A program made the position numbers and the translations under genes. The notes under the pieces were generated by a model. It was given only the letters and a program-made list of their open reading frames with translations, had not been told where the DNA came from and ran no database searches. A DNA stretch of 64,000 nt from Brienomyrus brachyistius (lineage: Eukaryota; Chordata; Actinopteri; Osteoglossiformes; Mormyridae), in NCBI RefSeq assembly GCF_023856365.1, contig NC_064544.1, positions 22,110,399-22,174,398 on the forward strand, given 5' to 3'. Positions 24,510 to 35,281 of this stretch are shown piece by piece (the stretch's first letter is position 1; each line of letters opens with the position of its first letter).

Positions 24510-24930
24510 TGCCCTTCAAAACTATGGGTAGCCTTATTAAAATTAACCTCCCTTTGCCAACATAATACTCGGGGAATACAATCTGAGACCATCCCTCAAT
24601 CCAGAATCACTACAGGTCCTACACTGTCGGGGTAGAAGCTTAATTCTGTGGTCAATTAACCATTATTATATAGATTCGGAGGAAGGTTTTGGATCATTGT
24701 CCTGCTGGAAAATGGGATCATAGTCTCATTTTTAGTTCTTTGGCAGAGACAGATAGATTTTAATATAAAACATCCAGGCACGTCAGAGAGTTCATTGCCC
24801 CATGTATCCTAACACAACTTCCATGGCCTTTGGAGGAAAAAACAGCCGCACATGATCACAGATCCACCACCGTAGTTTGAGATCACAGCTGCGATCAGGA
24901 TTTTTTTCTGAATGACCATCCTTATTCTTA
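24510..24930 (-). mobile_element. Tc1 fragment, same family as 28008-30650
   Basis: Antisense transposase sequence collinear with the Tc1 in the nested stack: GGATCATTGTCCTGCTGGAA, CATGGCCTTTGGAGGAAAAA and CAGCCGCACATGATCACAG align to 29570-29750. No terminal repeats are preserved. More decayed than the nested copy. Confidence 0.75.
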
Positions 24931-25749
24931 TACTAAAGTATAAAGCTGAAGGTGGTATGTAATTGTACTTTTAGAAAGCTGTTGACCACAAGATTCTACC
25001 ATCTTCTATAAATCTCCAACCATGATCCATGACCTCCAGAGGGACCCGGAGATCCATCATATGGGTGGCACTCGGTGCACATGTTCCTTGTTATCCCAGT
25101 TATTTAACGTCCATCACATTTACCTTCCGTTTTCTGACATTGAACCTCTAGCATACTGTTATATTCTCCTGCTCTACCTTGCCTGGTTTTCTGTCCTGTT
25201 CCTGTGTCTGCTCTGAGTCCCATGTTGTCCGTCTGGCATCCTGCTTCTCCAGTTATTGTTAGTTTCCTCCAGTCCTAACTCTCAATCTGCTCATTGCGGT
25301 TCTACAATTTAATCTTCTCCCCTGTCTGTGGCTCCTACTCTGCCTTTAGGTTCCGTCATCCTCCCATCCTCCCATTCTTTGCATCTCTAAGCATCACTAT
25401 GTGTGAGGCAGTGAAGGTTTCTTTAGGACAACAGGTGAAGCAGAGCCTCACCAGAAAGCAAAGAAAATGCATTCATGTCACATTAAATATCATTTTAATG
25501 CCAATGTATGTTCACAACCATTTACATGAGAAACCGGAAACTGTATCATATGAAACATCCGCCCTTAGGTTGGTAAAAAACAAAGAACTTCAGTGAAGCA
25601 AAATATTTTTTTGCCTCATTAAAGTAATGAACTAATTTATTATATACTTCAGTGTATTTCTCAGAACCTTCTGGATAGTTATGGAATATGATGCAATTTT
25701 AACCTACTCAGTGATGAATGCCTCACCTAGTCTTTCCAGTCATGCACAT
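24931..25749. other. Unassigned sequence
   Basis: Pyrimidine-rich toward 25100-25390. No identified family or gene. Confidence 0.5.
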
Positions 25750-26080
25750 TGTTACACTATGCAGGCTGAAGGGCACGGGAGCAGGAGTCGGGGGCTGACA
25801 AAATGGGTTTTATTACAAAAGGAAAAGAGCTGGAAAGCAACAGGATCATGGGGAAGTACAGACTGGGAGGAAAACACAGGCAAACAGGAGGACCAGCTTT
25901 AATGTCAGGACTTGGGAGCAGAGGACTGGGAAGCACTTTTACACAAGGACTAACAAGGAAGCAAACGAGGCAGAATCACACAAGGGCTGAAATGAGAGGC
26001 AAGACAAACGTGTAACAGGCATGACTCGTTCGAACCACGCTAAGGAGAACGCAGAATGAAGAAGTAGGCAGGGTGTAACA
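25750..26080 (-). mobile_element. Solo LTR with 8-bp inverted ends
   Basis: The plus strand starts TGTTACAC and ends GTGTAACA, perfect 8-bp inverted ends with TG...CA. On the minus strand a TAATAAAACCC near 25806-25816 sits where the polyadenylation signal belongs. At 331 bp and with no internal region it is a solo LTR. The flanks GCACAT and TGCATT are similar but do not make a clean duplication. Confidence 0.75.
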
Positions 26081-27225
26081 TGCATTCTTATGCACTCTCA
26101 ACACAAAAATGTGCACGTTTAAATATTCAGATTCAATTCTAGTAAAAAAAAATCAAGCACTAATTATTTTTTATAAATCAATAAAAACTCACCCCACATT
26201 GAAACAATTTCATAAACCTATTAGCAGGCATGAGGGGGATCTAGTCGTGAAGTGTGTGTCCATAATGAAGCTGTAATTGAAAACAAACAGGAACATCATC
26301 CTTTTTACAGGGATCTTCACGCTTTCGCTTTTGACTATGAATACTAGGGCAGACAAAACAATCATCAAAATCAAAAAAACTATTGTTTCTGGGCTTTCAA
26401 ATAGCTTTAACACCTTATAAAACTGAAGTCGCACTAAAGTGCATATAATCATAGGCAGAAGGGGGTGCAGCGGTTGTGGTATTAGAGCTACAAAGGATTT
26501 GGATTAAAACCTCAGAAGGTGGTTATGGTTTTTTTTTCTTTTCATTTTTGTCAAGATAGTTAAATAACAGTGTAATTATCACATATTTCAAAATGTGACC
26601 TATTTATCCTCTTACTTAATAACTGTACTTCAGCAATGCTTTTATATTTCTGGTCAGTCAAAACAGCAAAGGATCGGTGATGTAAGCTCATATACGTGTG
26701 GTCTTTGACATGCATTGTAGGCATAACCCAGCAGTTAATAGATTTACAAAAATGTATGCGAAAGCCTAATTTTTCCACCAGCAACAAAATAACTGAGCGG
26801 TGGCAGCTGTTATGCATGATATACGGAAATGTCATCCTAAAAAGTTGTTTCATTGCGTTTGATGCTTCTGCATATGTATTGTGGTGATCTGTTATGTAAT
26901 ATGGCCTGTTTCCCTTGAGCATCAGTCTATGTTTGCTTTTTAAAATAATGATTCTCACCTCAGTCAGTCCCCTGCTTTGGAGGCTGCAGCCCCACCTTCG
27001 TCTTTTTTGGGATGCCAGAAATTTAGTCGCAGCTCATTTTGACATTCCATGTCCTGGGCTGAAATAGTTTTTTTTTTTACATCTTTCACTATCCATTTCA
27101 CATCACTTTATCTGTTGGCAGGGGATAAATTAAATGAAAAATAATTAAAGGGAGGATTGACAGACTCATTAATGTGGCAATTCAAGGAAAATCCTTAAAC
27201 ATAAATATTAGCAATATTATGTATC
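26081..27225. other. Unassigned sequence
   Basis: Contains a 132-codon minus-strand open frame (26560-26958) without recognisable motifs. No repeat family recognised. Confidence 0.5.
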
Positions 27226-27490
27226 TGTGATGACTTGCTCGTACGATCCTCCTGTGTGCCACGCCCCCTCGTTAATCACATGTACAATCCCGATTGTGAA
27301 CAGCTGTTTCCTGTTAGTCCGATTTGTCCTGTGTATTTAAGTCCACGTCAGAGTCTGTATCCCCAGGTCTGTCATTGAAGTGTCTATTGTGTTGTTCTCT
27401 GTTGCTTGTTTTGCCGATAAATCCCGTGTTTTGGACTCCCGTTTTCCAACCCTGATTCCCCGCTTCCTGCTTGGACTGACGAACGTCACT
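27226..27490 (+). mobile_element. Gypsy-type solo LTR, family A, with 5-bp duplication
   Basis: TGTGATGAC...ACGTCACT bounded by GTATC at 27221-27225 and again at 27491-27495, the 5-bp duplication expected of Gypsy integrase. Holds the family box GTGTGCCACGCCCCC, TATTTAAG and a GATAAATCCCGTGTTTTGG polyadenylation region. The last base is T where A is expected, probably a mutation. Confidence 0.88.
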
Positions 27491-27594
27491 GTATCAGTGT
27501 AAATACCAGTGACCATTGTAACAACCACTGTTTACATTGTTTCCAAGCTATAAGCTGGAAAACAAAAATGTGGCATTCATCCCTTATCCATAAC

Positions 27595-27790
27595 TGCATA
27601 TTCAGTAGAGATGTAGAGGGAGCCTATCCAGGGAATTATAGGTGACAAGGCAGGGGAAACCCTGGATGGGATACCACTCTCACACATAAAATATTGTACT
27701 GTGGACAATTTAAACACACCAATTGTTTTTGGACTGCACCAGCACAGGAGGAACCTGCAGGCTCCTTACGCACAGGCCCAGAAAATCATC
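27595..27790 (-). mobile_element. Old SINE-like fragment
   Basis: Diverged minus-strand sequence with the landmarks GAGCCTATCC, GACAATTTAAACACACCAAT and TTTTTGGACTG in the order of the main SINE or a relative. No tail or duplication. Confidence 0.5.
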
Positions 27791-28007
27791 CCACAACCTT
27801 GTAATGCAACTGTACACAATGCTTAACAAAGAAATCCTCTATGCAAGCGGAGCGTTTCACACTAGCTAGATGTCCTTCACAGGCCCAGTCGAAAGCTAAT
27901 ATAAAATTTACAGCACAATAAATGCAAAAGAAAAAAAACACAGCTAGCTTATGGCCGCATAACATGTTAGCAAAATATTATGAAACATAAAGTAAGGGAT
28001 TGACATT
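27791..28007. other. Unassigned sequence
   Basis: Nothing recognised. Confidence 0.45.
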
Positions 28008-28094
28008 CAGCACCCTCCACAATTATTGGCACCCCTTGTAAACATTTGTAAAAAGGGTTAGAAATTGAAAAATTTTATCAAAGAAAAACAGATA

Positions 28095-28430
28095 TGGGCT
28101 GGCATGGTGGTGCAGTGGTTAGCACTGTTGCCTCACACCTCTGGGACCCGGGTTCGAGTCTCCACCTGGGTTACATGTGTGTGGAGTTTGCATGTTCTCC
28201 CCATGTCGTCGTAGGGTTTCCTCTGGGTACTCCGGTTTCCCCCCACAGTCCAAAAGCATGCTGAGGCTAATTGGAGTTCATAGGTGTGCATGTGTGAGTG
28301 ACTGGTGTGCCCTGCGATGGGCTGGCCCCCCATCCTGGGTTGTTCCCTGCCTTGTGCCCATTGCTTTCGGGATAGGCTCTGGACCCCCCGTGACCCAGTA
28401 AGATAAATGGTTTGGAAAATGGATGGATGG
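28095..28430 (+). mobile_element. tRNA-derived SINE with 11-bp duplication, nested in Tc1
   Basis: Full copy with boxes A and B (B box GGGTTCGAGTC) and (ATGG)n tail, lacking about 17 bp of the body around 28278. The duplication AAAAACAGATA (28084-28094 and 28431-28441) is perfect, and the Tc1 sequence reads straight across once one copy is removed. Confidence 0.93.
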
Positions 28431-28642
28431 AAAAACAGATACTTGTAAAAATAATAATTTTCAACAAAAACACATGTGCCACGATTATTGGCAGCCCTGC
28501 TTTTAATACTTTTTACAGCATCCCTTTGCCAGTATAACAGCACCTATAACTTTTTATAAAGTTGGAGAATACAGAGCAGGGCATCTGAGACCATTCCATT
28601 ACAGAATATCTCCAGATCATCCAGGGTCCTAAGTCATGTCTT

Positions 28643-29080
28643 GTGCACTTTGCTCTTCAGCTCTTACTTGAGTTCTTTGAAGAAGCTACAAGAGAAACTG
28701 ATCACAAAAAGGCCTACGACGTGATCTACTTAGATTTCCAGAAGGCCTGTGATGTTTTCCCCCACAAACGGCTCTTACTTAAGCTCAAAGCTGCAGGGAT
28801 TTTAGGAACTGTAGCAGCTTGGATCGAAAACTGGTTAACTGAGAGAAAACAGCGAGTAGTTATTAGAGGCACAATGTCACAGTGGGCCGGCGTTCATAGT
28901 GGGGTACCGCAGGGTTTAATTTTAGGACCACTATTGTTCCTAATTTACATTAATGATATTGACACCAATACATACAGTAAACTGGTTAAATTTGCAGATG
29001 ACACCAAGGTGAGTGGTGGAGCAGATACTGATCTAGCAGCACAGAGGCTAAAATGGGATCTTGATTTAATTAGCAACTAG
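28643..29080 (+). pseudogene. CR1-like LINE reverse transcriptase, partial
   Basis: The best-preserved coding remnant of the window: 145 codons of a non-LTR reverse transcriptase. Motifs in order are VIYLDFQKACDVFPHKRLLL (palm, YLDF), AWIENWLTERKQRVVIRG, SGVPQGLILGPLLFLIYIND and KFADDTK, the catalytic Asp pair. The first ~20 codons come from the Tc1 flank, so the ATG at 28643 is not the native start. After ISN the frame stops; the downstream thumb region continues in pieces (WQMKLNIDKCKVIHAG near 29090). The endonuclease and ORF1 are absent, as in a typical 5'-truncated insertion. It resembles vertebrate CR1-type enzymes. Confidence 0.88.
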
Positions 29081-29545
29081 GCTGTTACCTGGCAGATGAA
29101 ATTAAACATAGATAAATGTAAGGTAATCCATGCAGGGAGCAGAAACATAAAGTACTGTACAGATATTTTATGGGTTCCACTGAAATAAAGGTAGCTGATT
29201 ATGGGAAAGACCGCAGTGTATATGTTGATGCTTCCATGTCCCACTCTCACCAGTGTGGGGAAGCAATAAAAAATGCCAATAGGATGTTGGGTTACATCTC
29301 AAGGTGTGTGGAGTTTAAGTCAAGGGAGGTGATTATATAATTCCTTGGTAAGACCCCACCTATAATATTGTCTGCAGATTTGGTCACCATACCTTAAGAA
29401 GGACATTGCTGCCTTGGAAAAGATAAGATTAGATTAGATAAGATTTTAACAACTCTGAACTATTAGTTATGTTCTCCCCAAATGAGCTTGATGGGCCGAA
29501 TGGCCTCCTCTCGTTTGGAAATTTCTTATGTTCTTATGTCTGCTA
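28663..29545 (+). mobile_element. 5'-truncated CR1-like LINE inserted in Tc1
   Basis: Contains the reverse-transcriptase fossil above and a 3' end reading GATGGGCCGAATGGCCTCCT then CTCGTTTG and two CTTATGTT-like units, a LINE tail widespread in fish. Both flanks are Tc1 sequence that would be adjacent without the insertion. The left junction is placed where Tc1 similarity stops (near CTCTTCAGCTC), with about 10 bp of uncertainty. Confidence 0.85.
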
Positions 29546-30654
29546 ACCATTTTTGTTAAGGACATGTGTTTAGGACCATTGTCCTGCTGGAAGATCCAGT
29601 GAAGGCCCAATTTTAGTTTCCTGGCAGATGCAGCCAAGTTTTGATTTAAAATGTCCTGGTACTTCATGGAGTCCATAATGCCATGTACCCTAAGAAGGTT
29701 TCCACGGCCTTTGGAGGAGAAACAGCCCCACAACATCACAGAAGCTCCATCATATTTTACAGTTGGGATGAGGTTCTTTTCATTATTGCCATGCTTCTTT
29801 TTAAGCCAAACCCACCTTGAACGTTTATTACAAAAAGCTCCATTTTTGTTTCATCAGACCATTGAATTTGGTTCCAGTAAAAATTTGTAGCCGTTTTTCA
29901 CAGACTTCAGACACTTGCATTTGTGGTTAACTGACATACCTTCCAAATAATCTGTTAGCATGAAGGTGGCATCTGATGGTGGTTTTGGAGACGTGGTAAC
30001 TCCAAGATTTTACTTTGTCTTGTAACTCACCACCAGTGATGCTTGTGGATTTTTTTGCCTCTCTTACGATCATCCTCACAGTTTATGGGGGCAAAATAAA
30101 CTTGGGTCCTCTTCCAGGCATGTTTGTAACAGTTTCAGTTGATGTACTGTTTTTTTTATTATTGCCCTAACATGGACATTTTCAGGCAAGCAGCTATTTT
30201 TAATACCTATTCCCTGACTTATGAAGGTCAGCACAGCATCTCATTTGGTTTGTGTGTCTCTTATCTTTCCCATGTTGATGGATGACTAAGGGAATTTGGC
30301 CTCTGTGTCACCCCATGCTTGTACCCCAGTTAATCAAGATGTCATGGATTACAGCTTGAAGGTTCCTATTCACTCCAATCACCTCAAATATGTACAATTT
30401 ACATGCGAAACATGCTTCAGTTACATTGTGTTCACTGTAATTTCCAGTTGTGGCAATAATCATGGCCCATGTGTTTTTGTTAAAAATGACTTCTTGATGA
30501 AGGATTTGTTTTTCTTCCAGTAAATTTATTTCAATGAAAGGCTGGATTTTTCTCATTTTCAGTGTGAAGCTACTTCACCAAAAGGTAGATTTTTTCCTAA
30601 CCATTTTTATAAATCTTTACAGCCGGTGTTAATAACTGTGGAGGGCACTGTGGG

Positions 30655-31055
30655 TGTATTTAGTGTGTATCATGTCATTGTGCTGTATGGTATGTGTGTG
30701 TGTCTGTATTATGTTTATATTACATTGCGGGGACCAAATGTTCTCCACAATATAATAAAAACCTGTTATTCTGACGTTGTGGAGACCATTTTTTAGGACC
30801 CCATAATGATATATGCATACTGTACAATCAAAAAATATTTTTTTTTCTTTTCCCAAATCATACTGTAAACACTAAAATGGTTCATGCAGATTTGGAGGTT
30901 TTTAAATTTGATTTGTGGAGCAAAGCCTATGGGCGCATTGGATATAAAAGAGAAAAAAAATCTAAGATACATTTATAAGCGTGTGTGTTTGTTTAGTAAA
31001 AGAACAGCGATGTTACAGACATGCTGTAGCAGCTGTTGTACATAATTCACTAACA
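30655..31055. other. Unassigned sequence
   Basis: Nothing recognised apart from short T-rich runs. Confidence 0.45.
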
Positions 31056-31059
31056 CACT

Positions 31060-31285
31060 CTTGAAATGAAATTATGATTATACTTGATTGGTCCCTGTGG
31101 GGAGAGTCTCTTTTTTCCTGCCCCATCTTGCTCTTTGTAGGGCAGCCACCTGTAGTGGCACCCAGAGATAGCTGGGGGTTAAGGACCTTGCTCAAGGGCC
31201 CACAGACATCCTAAGGTCAAGCTTCCACCAGCGACCTTCTGATCACAGGCACAGAGGTCTAGCCCCCTGAGCCACACGCGCCCCC
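31060..31285 (-). mobile_element. Second tRNA-like SINE family
   Basis: On the minus strand it starts near GGCGCGTGTGGCTCAGGGGG, with an A-box-like TGGCTCAGGGGGCTAG and a diverged B-box-like GGTCGCTGGTGGAAGC. The body (AGGTCCTTAACCCCCAGCTA) is a common fish repeat. It is unrelated to the main SINE apart from the tRNA-like head. One copy only; no clear duplication. Confidence 0.6.
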
Positions 31286-31310
31286 CTAAGGAATCACTGA
31301 TATGTAGGAC

Positions 31311-31535
31311 GTACACTCATTAGCCACTTTATTAGGTACACCTTGCTAGCACTGGGCTGGACTCCCTTTTGCCTTCATAACTGGTTTAATTCTTCATAGC
31401 CTAGATTCAACAAGGTGCATGAAACATTCTTTGGAGACTTTGGTCCATGTTGACATGATAGTGTCACACAGTTGCTGCAGATTTGTCAGCTATACCTTCA
31501 TGATGCAAATCTCCCATTGCACCACATCCCATACA
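31311..31535 (-). mobile_element. Tc1 fragment, 3' end
   Basis: Begins with ACTCATTAGCCACTTTATTA and GGTACACCTTGCTAG, the antisense 3' end of a common fish Tc1. Internal sequence (minus sense ACATGGACCAAAGTCTCCAA) matches 62140-62175, so it is the same family as 61443-62184. Confidence 0.8.
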
Positions 31536-31536
31536 G

Positions 31537-31795
31537 TGTCTAGCAAAAATGAGGACACCACAAAAGATTTCTCAGAATATCATTTATCTTTCTTTAGAAT
31601 TTGTATTTTCTGTGGGATACTCTGCCATAAAATATTCCAGCCAATCTGTTTCTTTGGTTGCAAGAGATTTGTAAGTACAAAAAACAAAAATTGATTTTTT
31701 TTTTTTTTTTAAGAAAATAATTTAAGACCAAGGTGCAAAAATGAGAACACCCCAAAGAAGGCCTTAGGAAGAAAACTTTATAAAATGCCAATTAA
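31537..31795. mobile_element. Tc1/mariner end fragment
   Basis: CAGTGTCTAGCAAAAATGAG at the left is a Tc1/mariner terminal-repeat type, echoed by GCAAAAATGAGAACACCCC at 31737-31755. A poly-T run splits it. No transposase frame survives. Confidence 0.55.
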
Positions 31796-31813
31796 GAACA
31801 ATTCACCAATATA

Positions 31814-32560
31814 TGTGCCATGGATCCGGGCGCATTCGGGGCGAGGATGTGGCATCTCGTGGGCTGTGAACAGAAATGGTGGACGACCCACTTGCAGCTC
31901 AAAGGACAAACGGGGTTTATTAACTGAACTAAAAAGCACAAAAAAAACACAAACAAAACAAAGGACCACGAGGGCTCGAAAGTAAATGGGGATAAACAAG
32001 ACTAATTACAAACAGGCGGGTAAGCAGACCATACATCTATCAGGACCATAACAAGCAGAACATTCACAATGAACAAACCACTGGGGAACTAAACAGAAGC
32101 AGGGACTTAAATACTGAAACTAATACTCGGTAACAAGACTAACACAGAACAGGTGAGACTAATTAACAAAGACTGGGAAAACAGGCCACAGGTGAAACCA
32201 ATTAGCTAAAACAAGAAACTCAAACTAGAAACAGAATCTAACAATGCGGAAAATTGACAGGTGAAAACACAATCAAGGGCAAAAACCAAAACCGAATAAA
32301 AATGAAAAACATAGGGACTAGAAAACTGACAATTGAAACACAAGGCAACAAACTCTACCAAACTACATAAACAGAGGAGGCAGGATTCGAACATGACAAG
32401 GAATCATAAGCAGCCGCATGCTCAATGCGTTGAACCATGTGGCCAACAGGGAACAGAGGAAAACATAAAAGACTGACAACACGAAGGACGGGATGACCAG
32501 CGACGCCTGCTGGCCAAACAGGGAAGGAAAAGAGTGGGACAACAGGGGCTGACCCTGACA
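31814..32560 (-). mobile_element. Gypsy-type LTR, family C copy 2
   Basis: On the minus strand it begins TGTCAGGGTCAGCCCCTGTT and ends GGCACA. AATAAACCCCGTTTGTCC (minus sense, near 31903-31920) is the polyadenylation region. An AATAT direct repeat borders it (31808-31812 and 32560-32564, overlapping the termini by one base), consistent with a target duplication. At ~747 bp it is much longer than family A. The interior is A-rich on the plus strand and has no coding motifs. Confidence 0.75.
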
Positions 32561-32621
32561 ATATGAGTCTATTCAATCATTACAGAGGTAGCCATCAGAT
32601 ATCATACATTAAGGGTGGTAT

Positions 32622-32763
32622 TGTCATGCCCCAATCGTCCCCTCCTTCCATGTGCCACGCCCCCCTCGTTAACCTCGTGTGGATTCCTCATGTTTATCAG
32701 CTGTTTCCTGTTGCTGTCACTAGTTCAATATATTTAAGTCTGCATCATAGACTTCTGCTTCGG
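32622..32763 (+). mobile_element. 5' LTR remnant of a Gypsy element, family A
   Basis: Starts TGTCATGCCCC and holds the family box TGTGCCACGCCCCC and TATTTAAG, then loses similarity before any polyadenylation signal. It lies upstream of, and in the same orientation as, the reverse-transcriptase fossil at 33187 and is plausibly that element's left LTR. Confidence 0.65.
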
Positions 32764-33186
32764 TGGATGCTGATACAGCCTCTGTCTAGCTCTGACATAT
32801 GCAGATTGGCTGGTACCCATGTCCGCCATAACCCTCGCTCTGCAGGACTCCTCTCAGTTTGGGGCAGCTCTTTAAAAGTCAAGATTTCTGGGAAATAATA
32901 GAGTAGTACAAAGATATGCTCTCCACCAAACCACTTGAAACTGCAATGGCCCACTACCACATTGAGGCAACGCCTGGTGTTGTCGTAATAGGCAACAGCT
33001 CTAGTGTATACCAGAGGCCCAAGGGGTGGCTGTGGAAACCAAGATCTGGCAAATGCTACAGTTGATTGAAGAATCTCAGAACCTGTGGCCTACTCTGGTG
33101 CTGATGGTACCAAAAGCCCATCGAGTCGCTGAAGTTATGTAATGACTACTGGAGGCTGAAGGAGGTGGCAAACTTAGATATTGCCC
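32764..33186 (+). pseudogene. Decayed Gypsy internal region before RT
   Basis: Sequence near 33050-33120 reads QMLQLIEESQNL then LVLMVPKAH, matching in style the segment just upstream of Gypsy reverse-transcriptase motif 1. Only ~330 bp separate the LTR remnant from pol, so gag, protease and anything else between them are deleted. Confidence 0.55.
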
Positions 33187-33643
33187 GATTTATTAGTACC
33201 TTGGACCTCACAAATGGGTACTAAAAAGTGCCCTTCTCCAATGAGGCCAAGGAAAAAACTGCTTTTACCACACCTAGGGGCTGATGACAATATACAGTCC
33301 TCTTTTTGGTGTGCATGGGGTAACCACGTCTCAGCACATGATGGATGTTGTCCTTCACTAGCATCAAGTCTATGCAGCCACCTATCTGGATGGTGTGACA
33401 GTGAGCAATGACATATAGGAGGAACACCTCATTCACATCAGGAAGGTCCTGGATGCCATCTGTTGAGCTGGTCTAATCGCTAACCCAGGCTATTCTCACC
33501 TTGGCCCGATGCAGGCCCACTATCTGGAGTGCCTCATTGGATTTCACCTGCTCAGTCTGCTGGAGATGAAGGTAGAGCTTGTCTGCAATTACACTCAGCC
33601 GATCACTGAAACTATGCTATTAATATTCCTAGGGTTGCTCAAG
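33187..33643 (+). pseudogene. Ty3/Gypsy reverse transcriptase fossil
   Basis: Plus-strand reverse-transcriptase core in two frames. Visible as-is: RFISTLDLTNGY then a stop at 33223, KVPFSNEAKEKTAFTTPRG then stops, a frameshift, then FGVHG, MMDVVL, YAATYLDGV, EEHLIHIRKVLDAI, a stop, AGLIANP, and CLIGFHLL. The catalytic YLDD box reads YLDG, so the second active-site Asp is gone. With at least five stops the copy is long dead. In the active family this enzyme copies the element's RNA in cytoplasmic particles. It continues to the edge of the MITE at 33646. Confidence 0.85.
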
Positions 33644-33645
33644 TA

Positions 33646-34167
33646 CAGTGCTGTGTGAAAGTCATAGGCAGTCAAATGAAATGTTTAAAGCTGTTTATCT
33701 GGCTAGTAAGTGCAAATTTGCTCAGAACAAAACAGAACAACCAATTTAACGTTAGAACATATGCAAATTAAAAATAAAAGTAAAAACTAGTAAAAATGTA
33801 TCCTCTTTCTCTTCTACTGATATCTACCTGGATTTCCAGATAAACACCATTTCAGTTCCCAAACCTCTCCTCAGTGGCACACCAGCCATTCCATGCATTT
33901 ATTAAGTTTCACCATCAGCTCACTTAATTGACTTAATTAGTTTAAAAAGTCAATGAGATATTGATTAGCTATTTGAGGTCTGTTAGTGGTCAAGTACAAA
34001 CATACATGGGTGTATAATACATGGTTGCTGGAAATAATTGGATGATTTAGGAGAGATTTTGGGATGGTTAGCTTACACACTTTGATAAGCATAATCACAT
34101 AATTTTACATCAACATTAAGATTATTTAAACATCCTTTTCTTTGTCTAAGACTTTTGAACGGTTCTG
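33646..34167. mobile_element. Tc1-type MITE, 522 bp, inserted in the Gypsy pol
   Basis: Ends CAGTGCTGTGTGAAAGTCAT and the inverse of CAGAACCGTTCAAAAGTCTT, flanked by TA at 33644-33645 and 34168-34169. It has no coding capacity. A second copy lies at 45155-45665; both share TTAGTTCCCAAA or CAGTTCCCAAAC, CTCTCCTCAG and GCCATTCC in the same order. It separates the reverse transcriptase from RNase H. Confidence 0.85.
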
Positions 34168-34169
34168 TA

Positions 34170-34637
34170 CTTCCAGTGCCACCCGCCCAATGGACAACCT
34201 GAGCAGGTTGCCTGGAACGACCAAGCAGAGTGAGATTTTATGGCACTGTAACCAGCACTGATATCCGACCTGGTGCTGATAGCCCCTGGACCTTGGCTGA
34301 CTATTTTCCCTGTGCACAGACATTTCAGTGATACGTCTGGGAGCTGTGATCTCACGGGAGAGGAATATTCTGCCCTGTATCTCTCCATGTAGTGGAATTA
34401 CACCACCGTAGATTGTGAAGCACCATCAACTGGGTCCTAAAGGAGGTTTTTTTTACTTACTTCTAGGCTAGAAATTTATGCTTGTTACTGACCAAGCACC
34501 ATTTCAATAAATGAACGAGGCTAAGAACACCAGCTCCCTTGTCTAGCAGGGGTTACTGGACCTACAGCCATCCTTCTTCAAGGTTTTGCACCGGGCCAGT
34601 TGGAAACATGGTGATGTCAATGTGTTGTTCTGAGCCA
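34170..34637 (+). pseudogene. Ty3/Gypsy connection and RNase H fossil
   Basis: Resumes the pol sequence after the MITE. Seen in fragments: EQVAWNDQAE (connection to RNase H), DTSGS, GEEYSALYLS, NYTTV, and the HRA-type C-terminal block near 34590-34625, in differing frames with many stops. RNase H degrades the RNA strand during reverse transcription. What follows is a purine tract and not an integrase, which is unusual for Ty3/Gypsy. Confidence 0.7.
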
Positions 34638-34658
34638 ATTCCCTTTGTGGGGGGGTGG

Positions 34659-34964
34659 TGCTATAAGGGCTTGTACAAGAGATAATCATCTGACTGTATC
34701 TGCTGAGGTTTCAGCACCGCTGACCGCCGCTGCCACACCATAAATGTGCGATACAAAGTAAGTCACATATGGCAGGCAATAAGCTGCCCTTATTACCTTC
34801 CCTTTGCGGCTCTCATCTTATGGTATTTAAGCCTCTCAGTCCAGGAATTGTGTCCATGATTTCCAGGAAGGTAGACTCATTACCCTGCCCTGCCCAGCTC
34901 GCCAGCTGACATACAAATGTTGCATTTGTTTTACTCATAAATTCGTTTGTTTTATGTTGTGACA
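34659..34964 (+). mobile_element. Possible 3' LTR of the Gypsy fossil
   Basis: Follows a purine tract (GGGGGGGTGG, 34649-34658), begins TGCTATAAGG, contains TATTTAAG near 34830 as in family A LTRs, and ends TTGTGACA. Length of 306 bp fits family A. Sequence similarity to other copies is otherwise weak, so this call leans on position. Confidence 0.45.
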
Positions 34965-35281
34965 CCTATTTATAGAAACTTCAACATGTGACTGGTCAAG
35001 TGTCACACATGTTAATTTGATCATGTGAATGACTTACATGACGTTGATAAAAAGTTAACTTTTAAGAATACACTTTTAGAAAGCAATTACTGGTCCTGTT
35101 GGCCAGTTCTTAAAATTTCAATGATCTGGCACTACAGTTATAGTTCATTTTAAGAGAATATTTCCAATAAATGTACCTGTTATATTTTACAGTGTGCAAA
35201 CTAACACAATGGTGGCATTTGATTCATTCTTATATTGAATTTGTGCAACATATTGCAGTGATAGAGGATAATGCAAAACAA
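34965..35281. other. Unassigned sequence
   Basis: Nothing recognised. Confidence 0.45.

Larger units (their letters stand above)
28008..30650 (-). mobile_element. Tc1 transposon interrupted by a SINE and a LINE
   Basis: Terminal repeats CAGCACCCTCCACAATTATT (left, 28008) and the inverse of CAGTGCCCTCCACAGTTATT (right, ending 30650) define one Tc1 element. Its own sequence amounts to about 1.4 kb once the insertions at 28095-28430 (SINE) and about 28663-29545 (LINE) are set aside. The transposase runs on the minus strand; the piece at 29467-29739 keeps MLWGCFSSKGRGNL and QQDNGPKH, which holds the second catalytic Asp. The N-terminal DNA-binding part lies toward 30200 and is heavily mutated. 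Confidence 0.88.
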
